Assembly (NCBI GenBank): GCA_023397655.1
Contig: JAEWTW010000022.1
Coordinates: 1-22,252, forward strand
Length of the DNA stretch: 22,252 bases
From: Bacillota bacterium
GTDB taxonomy: Bacteria; Bacillota; Clostridia; Christensenellales; SZUA-584
Reading direction: 5' to 3'
Below the pieces are notes generated by a model. That model was not told the origin of the DNA. It saw only the letters and a program-made list of their open reading frames with translations, and made no database searches. Within the stretch, counting starts at the first letter, position 1, and each line of letters begins with the position of its first letter. The position numbers and the translations under genes are program-made. This document shows positions 7,920 to 15,425 of this stretch, piece by piece.

Positions 7920-8015
7920 AAAAACCTCATCTATCGGGAATTGGCACCTTGACAGCTGTCCGGTTGCCGGGTTTCACAGGGCCCGTCCCTCCACCACTCT
8001 TGATAAGGGGTTTTT
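7920..8015 (-). ncRNA. SAM-I (S-box) riboswitch aptamer upstream of metK
   Basis: Read on the minus strand the leader carries the S-box consensus in order: CTTATCAAGAG, then GGTGGAGGGA, then GGCCC-TGTGAAACCCGGCAACC, and finally AAGGTGCCAATTCC. Outer arms AAAAACCCCTTATC and GATAGATGAGGTTTTT can form P1. SAM binding stabilises P1 in this family and lets the downstream terminator form, so metK is switched off by its own product. This is well-established biology for the family; the match here is nearly perfect. Confidence 0.95.
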
Positions 8016-8023
8016 CAATTTTC

Positions 8024-8052
8024 AATATACCATATTCGGGAATCGTTTGCAA
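8024..8052 (-). promoter_or_regulatory. Sigma-A-type promoter of the metK riboswitch transcript
   Basis: Minus-strand TTGCAA (8052-8047), 17-nt spacer, TATATT (8029-8024), placing the transcription start a few nt before the aptamer. Confidence 0.75.
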
Positions 8053-8072
8053 TTGTTTTTCATAGCTGCGCC

Positions 8073-8528
8073 TTAAGAAGTGAACCCCCAAATCAGCCAT
8101 ATCAGCGCACCCGCCACACAGTTCCCCAGAAAAATCAGCGGCAGCGCAACCTTGAGCCGGATATCAAAAAGTCCGGCGATCATCGAGCCTGTCCACACGC
8201 CCGTCGTCGGCAGAGGAATCGCCACGAACAAAAGCAAAAACCAGACACGGTACTTTTCCAGCTTGCCGCCCTTGCGCAGCAGCCGGTCATGCTGCCAGCG
8301 CCCGATGCGGCTCAGCAGCCGGACGCGGCTGTTCATCATCGCGTTCAGCACGCGGCGCGTGAGCAGTATGATGCCGGGTGAAAACAGCATGGACCCAAAC
8401 ACCGCCACAAGGATGCATTCAAGCTCCGGAATCCCCATGCTCATCCCGACGGGTATTGCCCCTTTCAGCTCGATGATGGGCACTGCCGAAAGCCCGAAAA
8501 CGATCAAATAATCCCAAAAAGTGACCAA
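8073..8528 (-). CDS. COG2426-type small membrane protein (Sm_multidrug_ex family)
   Basis: The 151-aa protein is strongly hydrophobic, with about four membrane segments. It carries the family's features: an early PIIELKGAIPVGMSMGIP block (residues about 17-34), a mid-protein basic loop (RVRLLSRIGRWQHDRLLRKGG) and a late FVAIPLPTTGVWTGSMIAG block. The family is annotated as small multidrug export proteins, but the function is poorly tested. The start is a TTG at 8528-8526, directly preceded by an in-frame TAA. A GGCGG about 10 nt upstream is the only ribosome binding site candidate, so the start is less certain than the identity. The metK promoter begins 20 nt past its stop. Confidence 0.85.
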   Translation of the reverse strand: MVTFWDYLIVFGLSAVPIIELKGAIPVGMSMGIPELECILVAVFGSMLFSPGIILLTRRVLNAMMNSRVRLLSRIGRWQHDRLLRKGGKLEKYRVWFLLLFVAIPLPTTGVWTGSMIAGLFDIRLKVALPLIFLGNCVAGALIWLIWGFTS

Positions 8529-8675
8529 TTACTCGTTACCGCCTTGATTCCTCTTTAAATTTATTCTATAAGCAAAGACGTATCCAATGCAACCAAAGTT
8601 TCGTTTTCATATAATAATTTACGTTTATATGACATAAATCGCGCTGCTGCATGCGGCGCTGTGCTGCAAAGGTAT

Positions 8676-8709
8676 AAAAAAGCTGCCGGCGGTCATCGCG
8701 CAGGCAGCT
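8676..8709 (-). terminator. Intrinsic terminator of the lipoprotein gene
   Basis: Minus-strand AGCTGCC / GGCAGCT (8709-8703 with 8687-8681), 15-nt loop, followed by a T tract at 8681-8676. It is 40 nt after the stop of the 8749-9267 gene. Confidence 0.75.
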
Positions 8710-8748
8710 ATATTCCCGCTCTTTATTGGCATTGCGGCCAAAAGCCTG

Positions 8749-9267
8749 TCAGCCCTCATCCTCCAGAGGTATCGTCTCGCCGTCCAAAACCTCGGGCGTC
8801 GGCGTCGGCTCCATCGTAGGCTCCGGTGTGGGAGTGGGCGTGGGGTCCGGCCGGGGTGTGGGCAGCGGAGGCAACATCAGCTCCACCACCGGCTGCTCGG
8901 TCGCGTCCGCATAGCCGTTGTCCTTCACCTCAAACACGAGCCCGTAACGGATGTAGCTGCCGTCCACCTGCTCGTAAGCCAGGCATGTGAAATCGTAGGT
9001 TTCACCGGCCAGCTTCACCTTGGTGCCGTTATAAAAGTAGTCCTTCGCAAGGTCCAGATCCACAGTCGTGCCCTCGCCGGGCGTCAGATAGATCACCAGC
9101 AGCGTATTGCCTGCCGCCGGTACCGTATCTCCGATCTGTGTCATAAACGTCTGCTCGTATTCAAATTCACCGATATCCGTCTTGATCGGTTCCGGTGCGC
9201 TGCATGCGCTCAAAGCCACAGCCAGCACCACCGCCAACAAAGCCGATATGATTTTATTACCCTTCAT
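8749..9267 (-). CDS. Secreted lipoprotein with Pro/Thr-rich tail, function unknown
   Basis: From ATG at 9267 the protein is 172 aa and starts with a lipoprotein signal (MKGNKIISALLAVVLAVALSAC), with a lipobox ending at Cys22. A compact beta-rich domain follows (residues about 24-125, with MTQIGDTVPAAGNTLLVIYL and KLAGETYDF), resembling the DUF4352 type of extracytoplasmic domain (weak inference). The C-terminal 45 residues are a Pro/Thr/Glu repeat (PTPTPTPEPTMEPTPTPE), probably a cell-wall-spanning or flexible linker. A longer reading from GTG at 9315 is rejected because the promoter's predicted start lies inside it and the signal peptide would be displaced. AGGAA precedes the ATG. Confidence 0.85.
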   Translation of the reverse strand: MKGNKIISALLAVVLAVALSACSAPEPIKTDIGEFEYEQTFMTQIGDTVPAAGNTLLVIYLTPGEGTTVDLDLAKDYFYNGTKVKLAGETYDFTCLAYEQVDGSYIRYGLVFEVKDNGYADATEQPVVELMLPPLPTPRPDPTPTPTPEPTMEPTPTPEVLDGETIPLEDEG

Positions 9268-9316
9268 GATTCCTGATATTTCCTTTTCCCCAATATGAAT
9301 GTCATTGACAGGCACA

Positions 9317-9345
9317 ATTATATATCACCATATCCCACGGTGCAA
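9317..9345 (-). promoter_or_regulatory. Sigma-A-type promoter of the lipoprotein gene
   Basis: Minus-strand TTGCAC (9345-9340), 17-nt spacer, perfect TATAAT (9322-9317). The predicted transcription start near 9310 supports the ATG at 9267 over the upstream GTG. Confidence 0.75.
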
Positions 9346-9364
9346 CAATTTTTACTATCACGAA

Positions 9365-9393
9365 TTGTTATTTTAACACGTTTGTGCCATAAT
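9365..9393 (+). promoter_or_regulatory. Promoter overlapping the start of the QueG-like gene
   Basis: TTGTTA (9365-9370), 17-nt spacer, CATAAT (9388-9393). The -10 overlaps the first possible ATG (9392), so transcription would begin near 9400, at the second in-frame ATG (9401). No ribosome binding site is visible before either ATG. Confidence 0.5.
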
Positions 9394-10282
9394 GCCTAAC
9401 ATGAACGGTCTGAAATCAAGCGTGACAAAAAAAGCCCGTGAGCTCGGGCTGTCGGATATACGGTTCGCTGACCCCGGCAGGCTCCTGCCACCAAGCATGG
9501 AAAATGCCCCGAGTCTGACGAACCTGCTGCCCGGCGCGCGCAGCCTGATCGTGCTGTTTATGGGCTACAGCCCCATCAAACCCGCACCGGCAGGCCATAT
9601 GCCGCTCTCCCCCTATTACGTGGCGTCACACCGTTCTTATCACGCCGCCAAAGCGCTGAATGAATACATACGGAGCCTCGGCTGCTCATCGGTCCATGTG
9701 CCTTCGCTACCTGCCAAGTCGGCTGCGCTGCTCACCGGCGGCTTCGTCGGCGACAACGGCTTTTATTATCACCCGAAGCTCGGCTCATTGGTCTGCATAC
9801 AGACGCTGCTCACCGATGCCGAATTCTCGGCGGACGCGCCCGAGGCGGGAGCGGGCTGCCTGCACTGCGGGGCTTGCGCCGCCAATTGCCCGTCCGGCGC
9901 CGAGGGCCAAAACGGCAGCTGTCTGCGGCGTTATATGAACGCGCTGGTGCCCGAACCGCTGCGCGGCGGCGTTCACCAGCTGCTGGGCTGCGAAAAATGT
10001 CAGACCGTGTGCCCGCTGAACGAATCCGAAGCCGAAGAACCCTGTTCTTTTCCGCTTGATACGCTGCTCAATGGCAGCGCGATGCCCGCGCTGAAGAATA
10101 TCGCGGGCCCCAACATGGCGCGCCCCATGCGCGTCGCATCGCAGGCCGCGCTTTACGCCGCGGCCACAAACCAGAGCCGGTTTGTGCCGCAGCTGAAAAG
10201 ATTGGCGCAGAGCGGCACGGAGCCCGCCGCCGCGCACGCGGCGTGGGCGCTGACGCGCCTGCAAAACGAGGTAAAACCATGA
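9392..10282 (+). CDS. QueG-like double [4Fe-4S] protein
   Basis: The 296-aa protein resembles epoxyqueuosine reductase in layout: an N-terminal domain with ARSLIVLFMGYSP and SYHAAKALNEYIRSLG, a middle GGFVGDNGFYYHPKLGSLVCIQTLLTD block, and then two cluster motifs, CLHCGACAANCP (Cys156, 159, 162, 166) and GCEKCQTVCP (Cys200, 203, 207). A remnant HEAT-like segment follows (residues about 250-292). It is shorter than QueG (about 380 aa). Where QueG has its Asp-containing DSxP segment, this protein reads VPSLPAKS, so the catalytic Asp seems absent; I therefore call it QueG-like and give no symbol. Start is ATG 9392 or, if the transcript is leaderless, ATG 9401. Its stop overlaps the ispE start by 4 nt (ATGA), so it heads an operon with ispE and rsmG. 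Confidence 0.75.
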   Translation: MPNMNGLKSSVTKKARELGLSDIRFADPGRLLPPSMENAPSLTNLLPGARSLIVLFMGYSPIKPAPAGHMPLSPYYVASHRSYHAAKALNEYIRSLGCSSVHVPSLPAKSAALLTGGFVGDNGFYYHPKLGSLVCIQTLLTDAEFSADAPEAGAGCLHCGACAANCPSGAEGQNGSCLRRYMNALVPEPLRGGVHQLLGCEKCQTVCPLNESEAEEPCSFPLDTLLNGSAMPALKNIAGPNMARPMRVASQAALYAAATNQSRFVPQLKRLAQSGTEPAAAHAAWALTRLQNEVKP

Positions 10283-11145
10283 TCACTTTGAATGCCTATG
10301 CCAAGCTGAACCTGTCGCTGAACGTCACCGGCAAGCGTGCCGACGGCTATCACGAGCTGGACAGCATCATGCAGAGCATATCGCTGGCCGACACCGTGGA
10401 GTTATGCCGCGCGGATGAAACATCCGTAGTGTTTGACGTGCCGGATGTCGATCCCGTCAACAACACCGCATACGCTGCCGCCCAGGCCTTTTTCGCGCAC
10501 ACCGGCATCGCAGGCGGCGCGGATATCCGCATCCATAAGCGCATACCGCGCATGTCGGGTATGGGCGGAGCCAGCGCAGACGCGTCTGCCGTGCTTATCG
10601 GCCTCTGCCGCCTGTACGACGCGCACCTCAGCGCAGACACGCTCGCCCAATTGGGCGTGAAGCTGGGGGCGGACGTTCCGTTCGCGCTCACCGGCGGCAC
10701 AGCGCGCGCCAAAGGCATCGGCGAGAAGCTCAAACCGCTGGCGCTCAAAACGCCGTTCCATGTTGTGGTCGTCAAGCCGCATACGGGCGTGTCCACCGCC
10801 GAGGCGTTCCGGCGCTACAAAGCGTCCGCTCCCGTCAACGTCGGCATGGTGGAGTTCGCGCTGCTCAAGGGCGACGTTTCACTGTTCGGGCAATACGCAG
10901 GCAATGCACTGGGCATCGCAGCCCTCAGCATTGCCCCGGAAATAATGAAGGCGGCGGAAGCGCTGATCGCAGCGGGCGCGCAAAAGGCGCTGATGAGCGG
11001 CTCGGGCAGCACCATGTTCGCGCTATTCGCCGACGAAGCCGCCGCCAAAGAGACAGCGTCACGCATCAAAGGTAATTTTGAGCTGTGCGGCGCTTACAGC
11101 TTTGTGGATAAAGCTGTGGATATCGTGAGGGAAGGTTGTGGATGA
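10279..11145 (+). CDS. ispE: 4-diphosphocytidyl-2-C-methyl-D-erythritol kinase
   Basis: IspE phosphorylates CDP-methylerythritol in the MEP route to isoprenoid precursors. The 288-aa product has the GHMP-kinase signature: MITLNAYAKLNLSLNVTGKRADGYHEL at the start, PRMSGMGGASADASAV (residues about 90-104, ATP-binding loop), LGADVPFALTGGTARAKGIGE with the catalytic-type Asp, and ALMSGSGSTMFALF near residue 240. The start ATG at 10279 follows GAGGT by 7 nt and overlaps the upstream stop by 4 nt; reading from 10243 would add 12 residues not seen in the family. It also overlaps rsmG by 4 nt. Translational coupling of all three genes is likely. Confidence 0.96.
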   Translation: MITLNAYAKLNLSLNVTGKRADGYHELDSIMQSISLADTVELCRADETSVVFDVPDVDPVNNTAYAAAQAFFAHTGIAGGADIRIHKRIPRMSGMGGASADASAVLIGLCRLYDAHLSADTLAQLGVKLGADVPFALTGGTARAKGIGEKLKPLALKTPFHVVVVKPHTGVSTAEAFRRYKASAPVNVGMVEFALLKGDVSLFGQYAGNALGIAALSIAPEIMKAAEALIAAGAQKALMSGSGSTMFALFADEAAAKETASRIKGNFELCGAYSFVDKAVDIVREGCG

Positions 11146-11840
11146 TGAGCCTGTTTAGCGACACACTGGAAAACCGCCTGAATGAATCGGGCATCAAATA
11201 TGAGCCGACATTGCCGGGGAAATGTGACGCGTATTACCGGCATGTTTTGGAAGCCAACCGGCATCTTAACCTCACGCGCATTACCGGCGAGGCGGAAGCC
11301 GCCGTCCAGCACTTCGCGGACGCGATGCTGCTCGCCCGCTTATGCGATATCCCCACCGGCGGCCGCGTCATTGATGTGGGCACCGGCGCGGGCTTTCCCG
11401 GCGTACCGCTCGCGCTGCTGCGTCCGGACATCCATGTCACGCTGATGGACGCCTCCGGCAAAAAGACGGATTTCATCCGTACCGCTCTCTCGGACATGAA
11501 CATTCCCGCGGACGTGCTGTGCGCCCGCGCCGAGGAAGCCGCGCATACGCCCTTGCGCGAGAGCTTCGATATCGCGGTGTCGCGCGCTGTTGCAGCGCTG
11601 CCCATGCTGCTTGAGCTGTGTATCCCGCTGATCAAAACGGGCGGCATGCTTGCCACATGGAAGGGCGAAACGGCGGACGAAGAGCTGGCCGCCGCTTCGG
11701 GCGCTCTGGCCGCGCTTGGCTGCGCCGTTCACGGCCGCATGCCTGTGGGCCGCGGCGCGCTGCTGCTGATAGTAAAACAAAAACCCACGTCGGATATCTA
11801 CCCGCGCAGGTTTTCCAAGATCAAAGATAAGCCGCTATAG
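11142..11840 (+). CDS. rsmG: 16S rRNA (guanine-527-N7)-methyltransferase RsmG (GidB)
   Basis: The 232-aa product methylates G527 of 16S rRNA using SAM. The Rossmann-type SAM site is clear (VIDVGTGAGFPGVPLALLRP, residues about 72-91), as are LMDASGKKTDFIRT, SRAVAALPMLLEL, and the lysine-rich KTGGMLATWKG. The C-terminus (YPRRFSKIKDKPL) fits the family ending YPR...PL. ATG at 11142 overlaps the ispE stop by 4 nt and has AGGGAAGG about 6 nt upstream; ATG 11145 is the alternative. Loss of this enzyme is known in other bacteria to give low-level streptomycin resistance. Last gene of the operon; a REP-like element follows at once. Confidence 0.95.
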   Translation: MMSLFSDTLENRLNESGIKYEPTLPGKCDAYYRHVLEANRHLNLTRITGEAEAAVQHFADAMLLARLCDIPTGGRVIDVGTGAGFPGVPLALLRPDIHVTLMDASGKKTDFIRTALSDMNIPADVLCARAEEAAHTPLRESFDIAVSRAVAALPMLLELCIPLIKTGGMLATWKGETADEELAAASGALAALGCAVHGRMPVGRGALLLIVKQKPTSDIYPRRFSKIKDKPL

Positions 11841-11849
11841 CTTTATGAA

Positions 11850-11910
11850 GGCTCTGCCCTCACACTCCTGCTCAAGGAACTCGTCCCTTGAGAATCCCTG
11901 CAGTGAAAAT
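11850..11910 (+). repeat. REP-like element, copy 1 (downstream of rsmG)
   Basis: Pattern GGCTCTGCCC, then CTCAAGG..CCTTGAG hairpin (11871-11892), then GAATCCC. It matches the copy at 18781-18860 in the same orientation (CAAGG-AC--GTCCCTTG-GAATCCC). The distal ATGCC hairpin has decayed here. It starts 9 nt after the rsmG stop. Confidence 0.6.
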
Positions 11911-11996
11911 ATCTTTGCATTTTAAGATGATGAATATTAATTATCCGATTGATAACAAGCAAAATAGATAGCTGGGTCACGCTCTGATAATAATAC

Positions 11997-12099
11997 GAAA
12001 AATGCCAAATGGCATTTTTCCGATGGGTTTCCAAAGGGGCATGTCGCTTTGGCGGGATTTTTAAGGGCAGAGCCCTTAAAGCGGGTCTGCCCTGTAAAC
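11997..12099 (-). repeat. REP-like element, copy 2, inverted (downstream of the GNAT-fold gene)
   Basis: Read on the minus strand: AAGGGC-TCT-GCCCTT hairpin, CCAAAG..CTTTGG hairpin (12031-12052), ACCCATC, then a GAAAAATGCC/GGCATTTTTC hairpin (11997-12020, 10 bp, 4-nt loop). The parts are in the same order as in the copy after nadC. It begins within about 10 nt of the stop of the 12109-13239 gene. The distal AT-ended hairpin could act as a bidirectional terminator. Confidence 0.6.
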
Positions 12100-12108
12100 A
12101 CATCCTAA

Positions 12109-13239
12109 TTAATCTTCTTTCTTTAAATCCAGCTTATATGTGCGGTACGTGCGGTAATGCCGGCCGCCCGCCTTCTCCACACTCAGGCGGGACTGTATGT
12201 TGGTCTCGTCGATGCACGACGCTTCAATGAACTTTAGCTTGGTCGCCTGCCAGTCCTTATAAGCCTCGAAATACATCGCATTGTTAACACCCATATTATG
12301 GTAATTCTTATCCACCATCTGTATCATCGCCCGCGCACCGTTGATCTTGCGCTTGTAATACAGGAACTTCGCCCAGCCGATAGGCAGTATCTTGCCCTTC
12401 ATCCGCTTTAATACCTGGTTGTAGTCGGGCAGCGCCACCATGAAGCCGATGGGGATGTCGCCCTTGCGCGCAATGTAGCAGTAATGCCCGTCGTAGAATT
12501 GCAGCAGGTTCTTGAACTCATCGATCACCGCCTCCAGCGACGGCGTGACAAGATAGTCCCACTCTTCGGGCACGCTGTTTGTCAGTATGCGGTGAATGTC
12601 CCGCGCCTCGTTCTCGATGTCCTTCACGTTGAGCTTATCCACGCGGAAGCCGCCCTTTTTCTTGACAAATTCGATCACCGCCCGGTGACGTTCTATGTCG
12701 AAGTCGTTCGGGTTGAACAGATATGCGAAATGGTCGTCGTTCTTCTGAAAACCGTATTTCTCCACCAGATCAGGGTAATAACGCTTGGTATGCGCGTTCA
12801 GCAGCACCGGCTGACCCTCGCCCATAATCACAAACCCCTTGCGGTCGTCGCCGTTGGACGGAGACAGCGGTCCGATCATGCGCTCCATGCCCTTATCCGT
12901 CAACCAGCTGGCGGAGGCGTCCAGCAGCGCCTTGCAGGCGTCCTCGTCGTCGATGCACTCAAACATCGAGAAAAACCCCTGTTTGAAGCCACGCACGCGG
13001 TTCAGCTCCTCGTCGATGCCCACCAGCACGCGCCCCACCGGCTTTTTATCCTTGTACACCATGAAAAAAGCCTGATCGCCGTTTTCAAACAGCGGGTTTC
13101 CTTTGCCCTTGAGCATCTTTTTGGTATCGCCCTTGAGCGGCGGCACCCAGTCCTGATCACCCTTATAGAGTTTGAACTCAAGATTGATGAACTTTTTTAA
13201 ATGCCGCGACTTTTTTTCAAGCGCCTTCACTTCATACAT
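12109..13239 (-). CDS. YghO-like GNAT-fold protein, function unknown
   Basis: This 376-aa cytosolic protein matches the layout of a widespread uncharacterised family that includes E. coli YghO: an N-terminal segment with FINLEFKLYKGDQDWVPPL, FFMVYKDKKPVGRVLVGID (first GNAT-like beta hairpin), a middle GPLSPSNGDDRKGFVI block, and a second acetyltransferase-like half with YCYIARKGDIPIGFMVALPDYN and ASCIDETNIQSRLSVEKAGG. The N-terminal WVPPL motif is typical. The substrate is not known. ATG at 13239 has GGGGAG about 12 nt and GAGACGGG directly upstream. Divergent from the transporter at 13495; ends in an inverted REP-like element. Confidence 0.8.
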   Translation of the reverse strand: MYEVKALEKKSRHLKKFINLEFKLYKGDQDWVPPLKGDTKKMLKGKGNPLFENGDQAFFMVYKDKKPVGRVLVGIDEELNRVRGFKQGFFSMFECIDDEDACKALLDASASWLTDKGMERMIGPLSPSNGDDRKGFVIMGEGQPVLLNAHTKRYYPDLVEKYGFQKNDDHFAYLFNPNDFDIERHRAVIEFVKKKGGFRVDKLNVKDIENEARDIHRILTNSVPEEWDYLVTPSLEAVIDEFKNLLQFYDGHYCYIARKGDIPIGFMVALPDYNQVLKRMKGKILPIGWAKFLYYKRKINGARAMIQMVDKNYHNMGVNNAMYFEAYKDWQATKLKFIEASCIDETNIQSRLSVEKAGGRHYRTYRTYKLDLKKED

Positions 13240-13296
13240 CCCGTCTCACTCCCCAATAATAAATGAACGAATAATGCCTATACCTATCAGTAAATA

Positions 13297-13326
13297 ATAA
13301 TATATCAAATTATTCTTTCGTGGCAA
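13297..13326 (-). promoter_or_regulatory. Promoter of the YghO-like gene
   Basis: Minus-strand TTGCCA (13326-13321), 18-nt spacer, TATTAT (13302-13297), about 60 nt before the ATG at 13239. Confidence 0.5.
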
Positions 13327-13494
13327 TTACAAAAATATGAACAAATACGCTGTTTGACCGCTTTTAAGTCGATTTATATTTCATTAACATACATTTTACA
13401 CATATCTGCAAGAGGTTTTTCCTCACATAACGCGAATTCTTTGGTTATACGCTCATATACCTGCCATCACTTCTGAAAGCGAGGTTGAACAGCC

Positions 13495-14820
13495 TTGAAC
13501 GACAAGAAACAGATACGGGCCTGGTGTTTATACGACTTCGGCAACTCCGCGTTCGCCACCACGATACTGGCGGCCGTGCTGCCCGCTTACTTTTCCAGCG
13601 TGATCTACAAGGGTGAAAGCAGCGCCACCGCTGTTTGGGGCATCATCACCACCATCGCGATGCTCATCGTCGCCGTCGGCTCGCCTATTTTGGGCGCCAT
13701 ATCCGACAGCGCCAACGCCAAAAAGAAGTTCTGGGCGTTCTTTATGGCGCTGGGCTGCATCGCCACCGCATTCTTTTTCTTCCCCGGCCCGGGCGATACG
13801 CTGTTTTTAAGCATCGTTTTCATCATTGCAAACATCGGCTTCACCGGTTCTCTGGTTTTCTACGACGCGTTTTTACCGCATATCGTATCAAGGGACCGTA
13901 TGGACAAGGTGTCCGCCGCGGGCTACGCATGGGGCTACATCGGCGGCGGCATACTGCTCGTCATCAACATGATCATGATCATGAACCCCGGCAGCATTTT
14001 CGGCGAAGGAGACCCCAGCCACCTCGGCATCCGTTTGTCCTTCGTTTCCGTCTCCGTCTGGTGGATACTGTTTTCGCTGCCCATGTTCCGGCACATTCAC
14101 GAAATAACGCTGAACGACGCACCCAAAAAAGCGGCCGCCGACGCCATCAGAGACGGCGCCCGCCAGCTGATCTCCACGTTCCGGCAGATCAGCCAGTACA
14201 AGGAGCTGTTCAAGTTCCTCATCGCTTTCTTCCTCTATATCGACGGCGTGGGCACCATCATCCGCATGGCCACCGTGTTCGCAAGCGACCCGCAGCTCGG
14301 CCTCACCAACCATCTGGCGGATCTCACAGGCGGCATGCTCAACATGACGATGGTGATGGCACTAGGCCTGCTCATCACACAGCTCGTCGCATGGCCCATG
14401 AGCTTCGTCTTCGGGTGGATCGGCCAGAAGAAGGGCGCGAAGAACACCATCTACATCTGCATCGTGGCCTACACCATCATCGCCATACTCGGCACGTTCA
14501 TGTTCGCAGACTGGAACTTCCTCGTGCTGGCCGCGCTGGTGGGCACCGTGCAGGGCGGCATACAGTCCATGTCCCGTTCGCTGTTTGCCCATATGATTCC
14601 CAAGGAGCAGTCGGGCGAATTCTTCGGCTTCTTCGGCATATTCGAAAAGTTCGCGTCCATCCTCGGCCCGCTGCTGATGTCGCTTGTCGCGCTGCTGACG
14701 GACAACGTCCGTTACTCGGTGCTGGCTGTCATCCCGCTGTTCATCATCGGCGGCATTGTACTCATCAAGGTCAAAACGCCGGACACCCGCTTAAAACCGG
14801 CAGAAAAAACGGAGGCTTAG
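13495..14820 (+). CDS. UMF1 (Atg22-like) family MFS transporter
   Basis: The 441-aa protein has about 12 hydrophobic segments and the family hallmark near the N-terminus, WCLYDFGNSAFATTILAAVLP (residues about 9-29). It continues with SPILGAISDSANAKKKFW (an MFS loop 2-3 equivalent) and FLPHIVSRDRMDKVSAAGYAWGYIGGG. A second half contains GGIQSMSRSLFAHMIP and GFFGIFEKFASILGPLL. Fungal Atg22 exports amino acids from the vacuole; bacterial members are untested. The start is TTG at 13495, with GAGGT about 10 nt upstream and no nearby in-frame ATG. Probably co-transcribed with the 145-aa gene 3 nt downstream. Confidence 0.9.
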   Translation: MNDKKQIRAWCLYDFGNSAFATTILAAVLPAYFSSVIYKGESSATAVWGIITTIAMLIVAVGSPILGAISDSANAKKKFWAFFMALGCIATAFFFFPGPGDTLFLSIVFIIANIGFTGSLVFYDAFLPHIVSRDRMDKVSAAGYAWGYIGGGILLVINMIMIMNPGSIFGEGDPSHLGIRLSFVSVSVWWILFSLPMFRHIHEITLNDAPKKAAADAIRDGARQLISTFRQISQYKELFKFLIAFFLYIDGVGTIIRMATVFASDPQLGLTNHLADLTGGMLNMTMVMALGLLITQLVAWPMSFVFGWIGQKKGAKNTIYICIVAYTIIAILGTFMFADWNFLVLAALVGTVQGGIQSMSRSLFAHMIPKEQSGEFFGFFGIFEKFASILGPLLMSLVALLTDNVRYSVLAVIPLFIIGGIVLIKVKTPDTRLKPAEKTEA

Positions 14821-14823
14821 CTT

Positions 14824-15261
14824 ATGAAACAACCGCTGCTGGCCGAAATCTGGAACCAGCTTGCGTCCATGAGCATCCCGCTTCAGTCGGGAAACGGCAC
14901 GGATATCACCGTCGCTGCCGAATTTCTGGATGCGCGCTGGAGCACAGGCAGCAAAAAGATCAGCTACGAGGCGTCCATACTCGCGGACGAAGCCAACAAA
15001 ACGGTATACATGTACGAGAAGACATCCGAGGTGGGGCAGGGGCTGTCCTTCGGCGGCTTTGGCGCGGAATCCTCGTTTCAGAGCGGTTCCACGCTGATGC
15101 GCAAGGTTAAAAGCGTTCAATATGGCCCGGACGGCAAAGCGTATGAATACAATCTCGACCTCGGCGCAGTCTCCAAAGCGGTCAAAGAGACCGCCAAACG
15201 CCACGGCTGGAAGTTCAAAACGGTGCTGAGCCGCAAAAAGGCCATGTATCCGGCGCCGTAA
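14824..15261 (+). CDS. Conserved hypothetical protein (145 aa) linked to the UMF1 transporter
   Basis: ATG at 14824 is 3 nt after the transporter stop and has GGAGG 8 nt upstream, inside the previous gene's end, so translation is likely coupled. The protein has no signal peptide or membrane segment. It is predicted mixed alpha/beta: ISYEASILADEANKTVYMYEKTSEV suggests paired strands, a glycine-rich stretch (GQGLSFGGFG) follows, and a basic helix ends the protein (VKETAKRHGWKFKTVLSRKKA). I do not recognise a family. Its coupling hints at a role with the transporter, but that is inference only. Confidence 0.75.
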   Translation: MKQPLLAEIWNQLASMSIPLQSGNGTDITVAAEFLDARWSTGSKKISYEASILADEANKTVYMYEKTSEVGQGLSFGGFGAESSFQSGSTLMRKVKSVQYGPDGKAYEYNLDLGAVSKAVKETAKRHGWKFKTVLSRKKAMYPAP

Positions 15262-15293
15262 TTCCGCTGAATCAACCCCAAATCCGATGCATG

Positions 15294-15320
15294 AGCCGGC
15301 AGTCCGCCGGCTTTTGTTTT
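15294..15320 (+). terminator. Intrinsic terminator of the UMF1 transporter operon
   Basis: AGCCGGC / GCCGGCT, perfect 7-bp stem with 5-nt loop, followed by TTTTGTTTT. It lies 33 nt after the 145-aa gene. Confidence 0.85.
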
Positions 15321-15359
15321 GCACGCGTCTGCACAGCCGCATGGCATCCAAAATTCGGT

Positions 15360-15387
15360 TTGCATTTTGACGACCGCATGATAGAAT
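15360..15387 (+). promoter_or_regulatory. Probable promoter of nadABC
   Basis: TTGCAT (15360-15365), 16-nt spacer, TAGAAT (15382-15387), about 38 nt before nadA. A nearby TTGACG has no -10 at proper distance. I see no clear operator for a known NAD repressor. Confidence 0.45.
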
Positions 15388-15425
15388 TGTTGTTATCCAT
15401 AAAAAGGACGGAAAAAGGCTAAAAA

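Noticed and set aside
9268..9315. Upstream GTG start (9315) for the lipoprotein
   Set aside because: The predicted transcription start near 9310 falls inside it and it would bury the signal peptide; ATG 9267 fits better.
13635..15110. 491-codon plus-strand open frame over the UMF1 transporter
   Set aside because: Frame-shifted shadow of the real transporter gene; His/Arg-rich, overlaps two real genes, no start signal.
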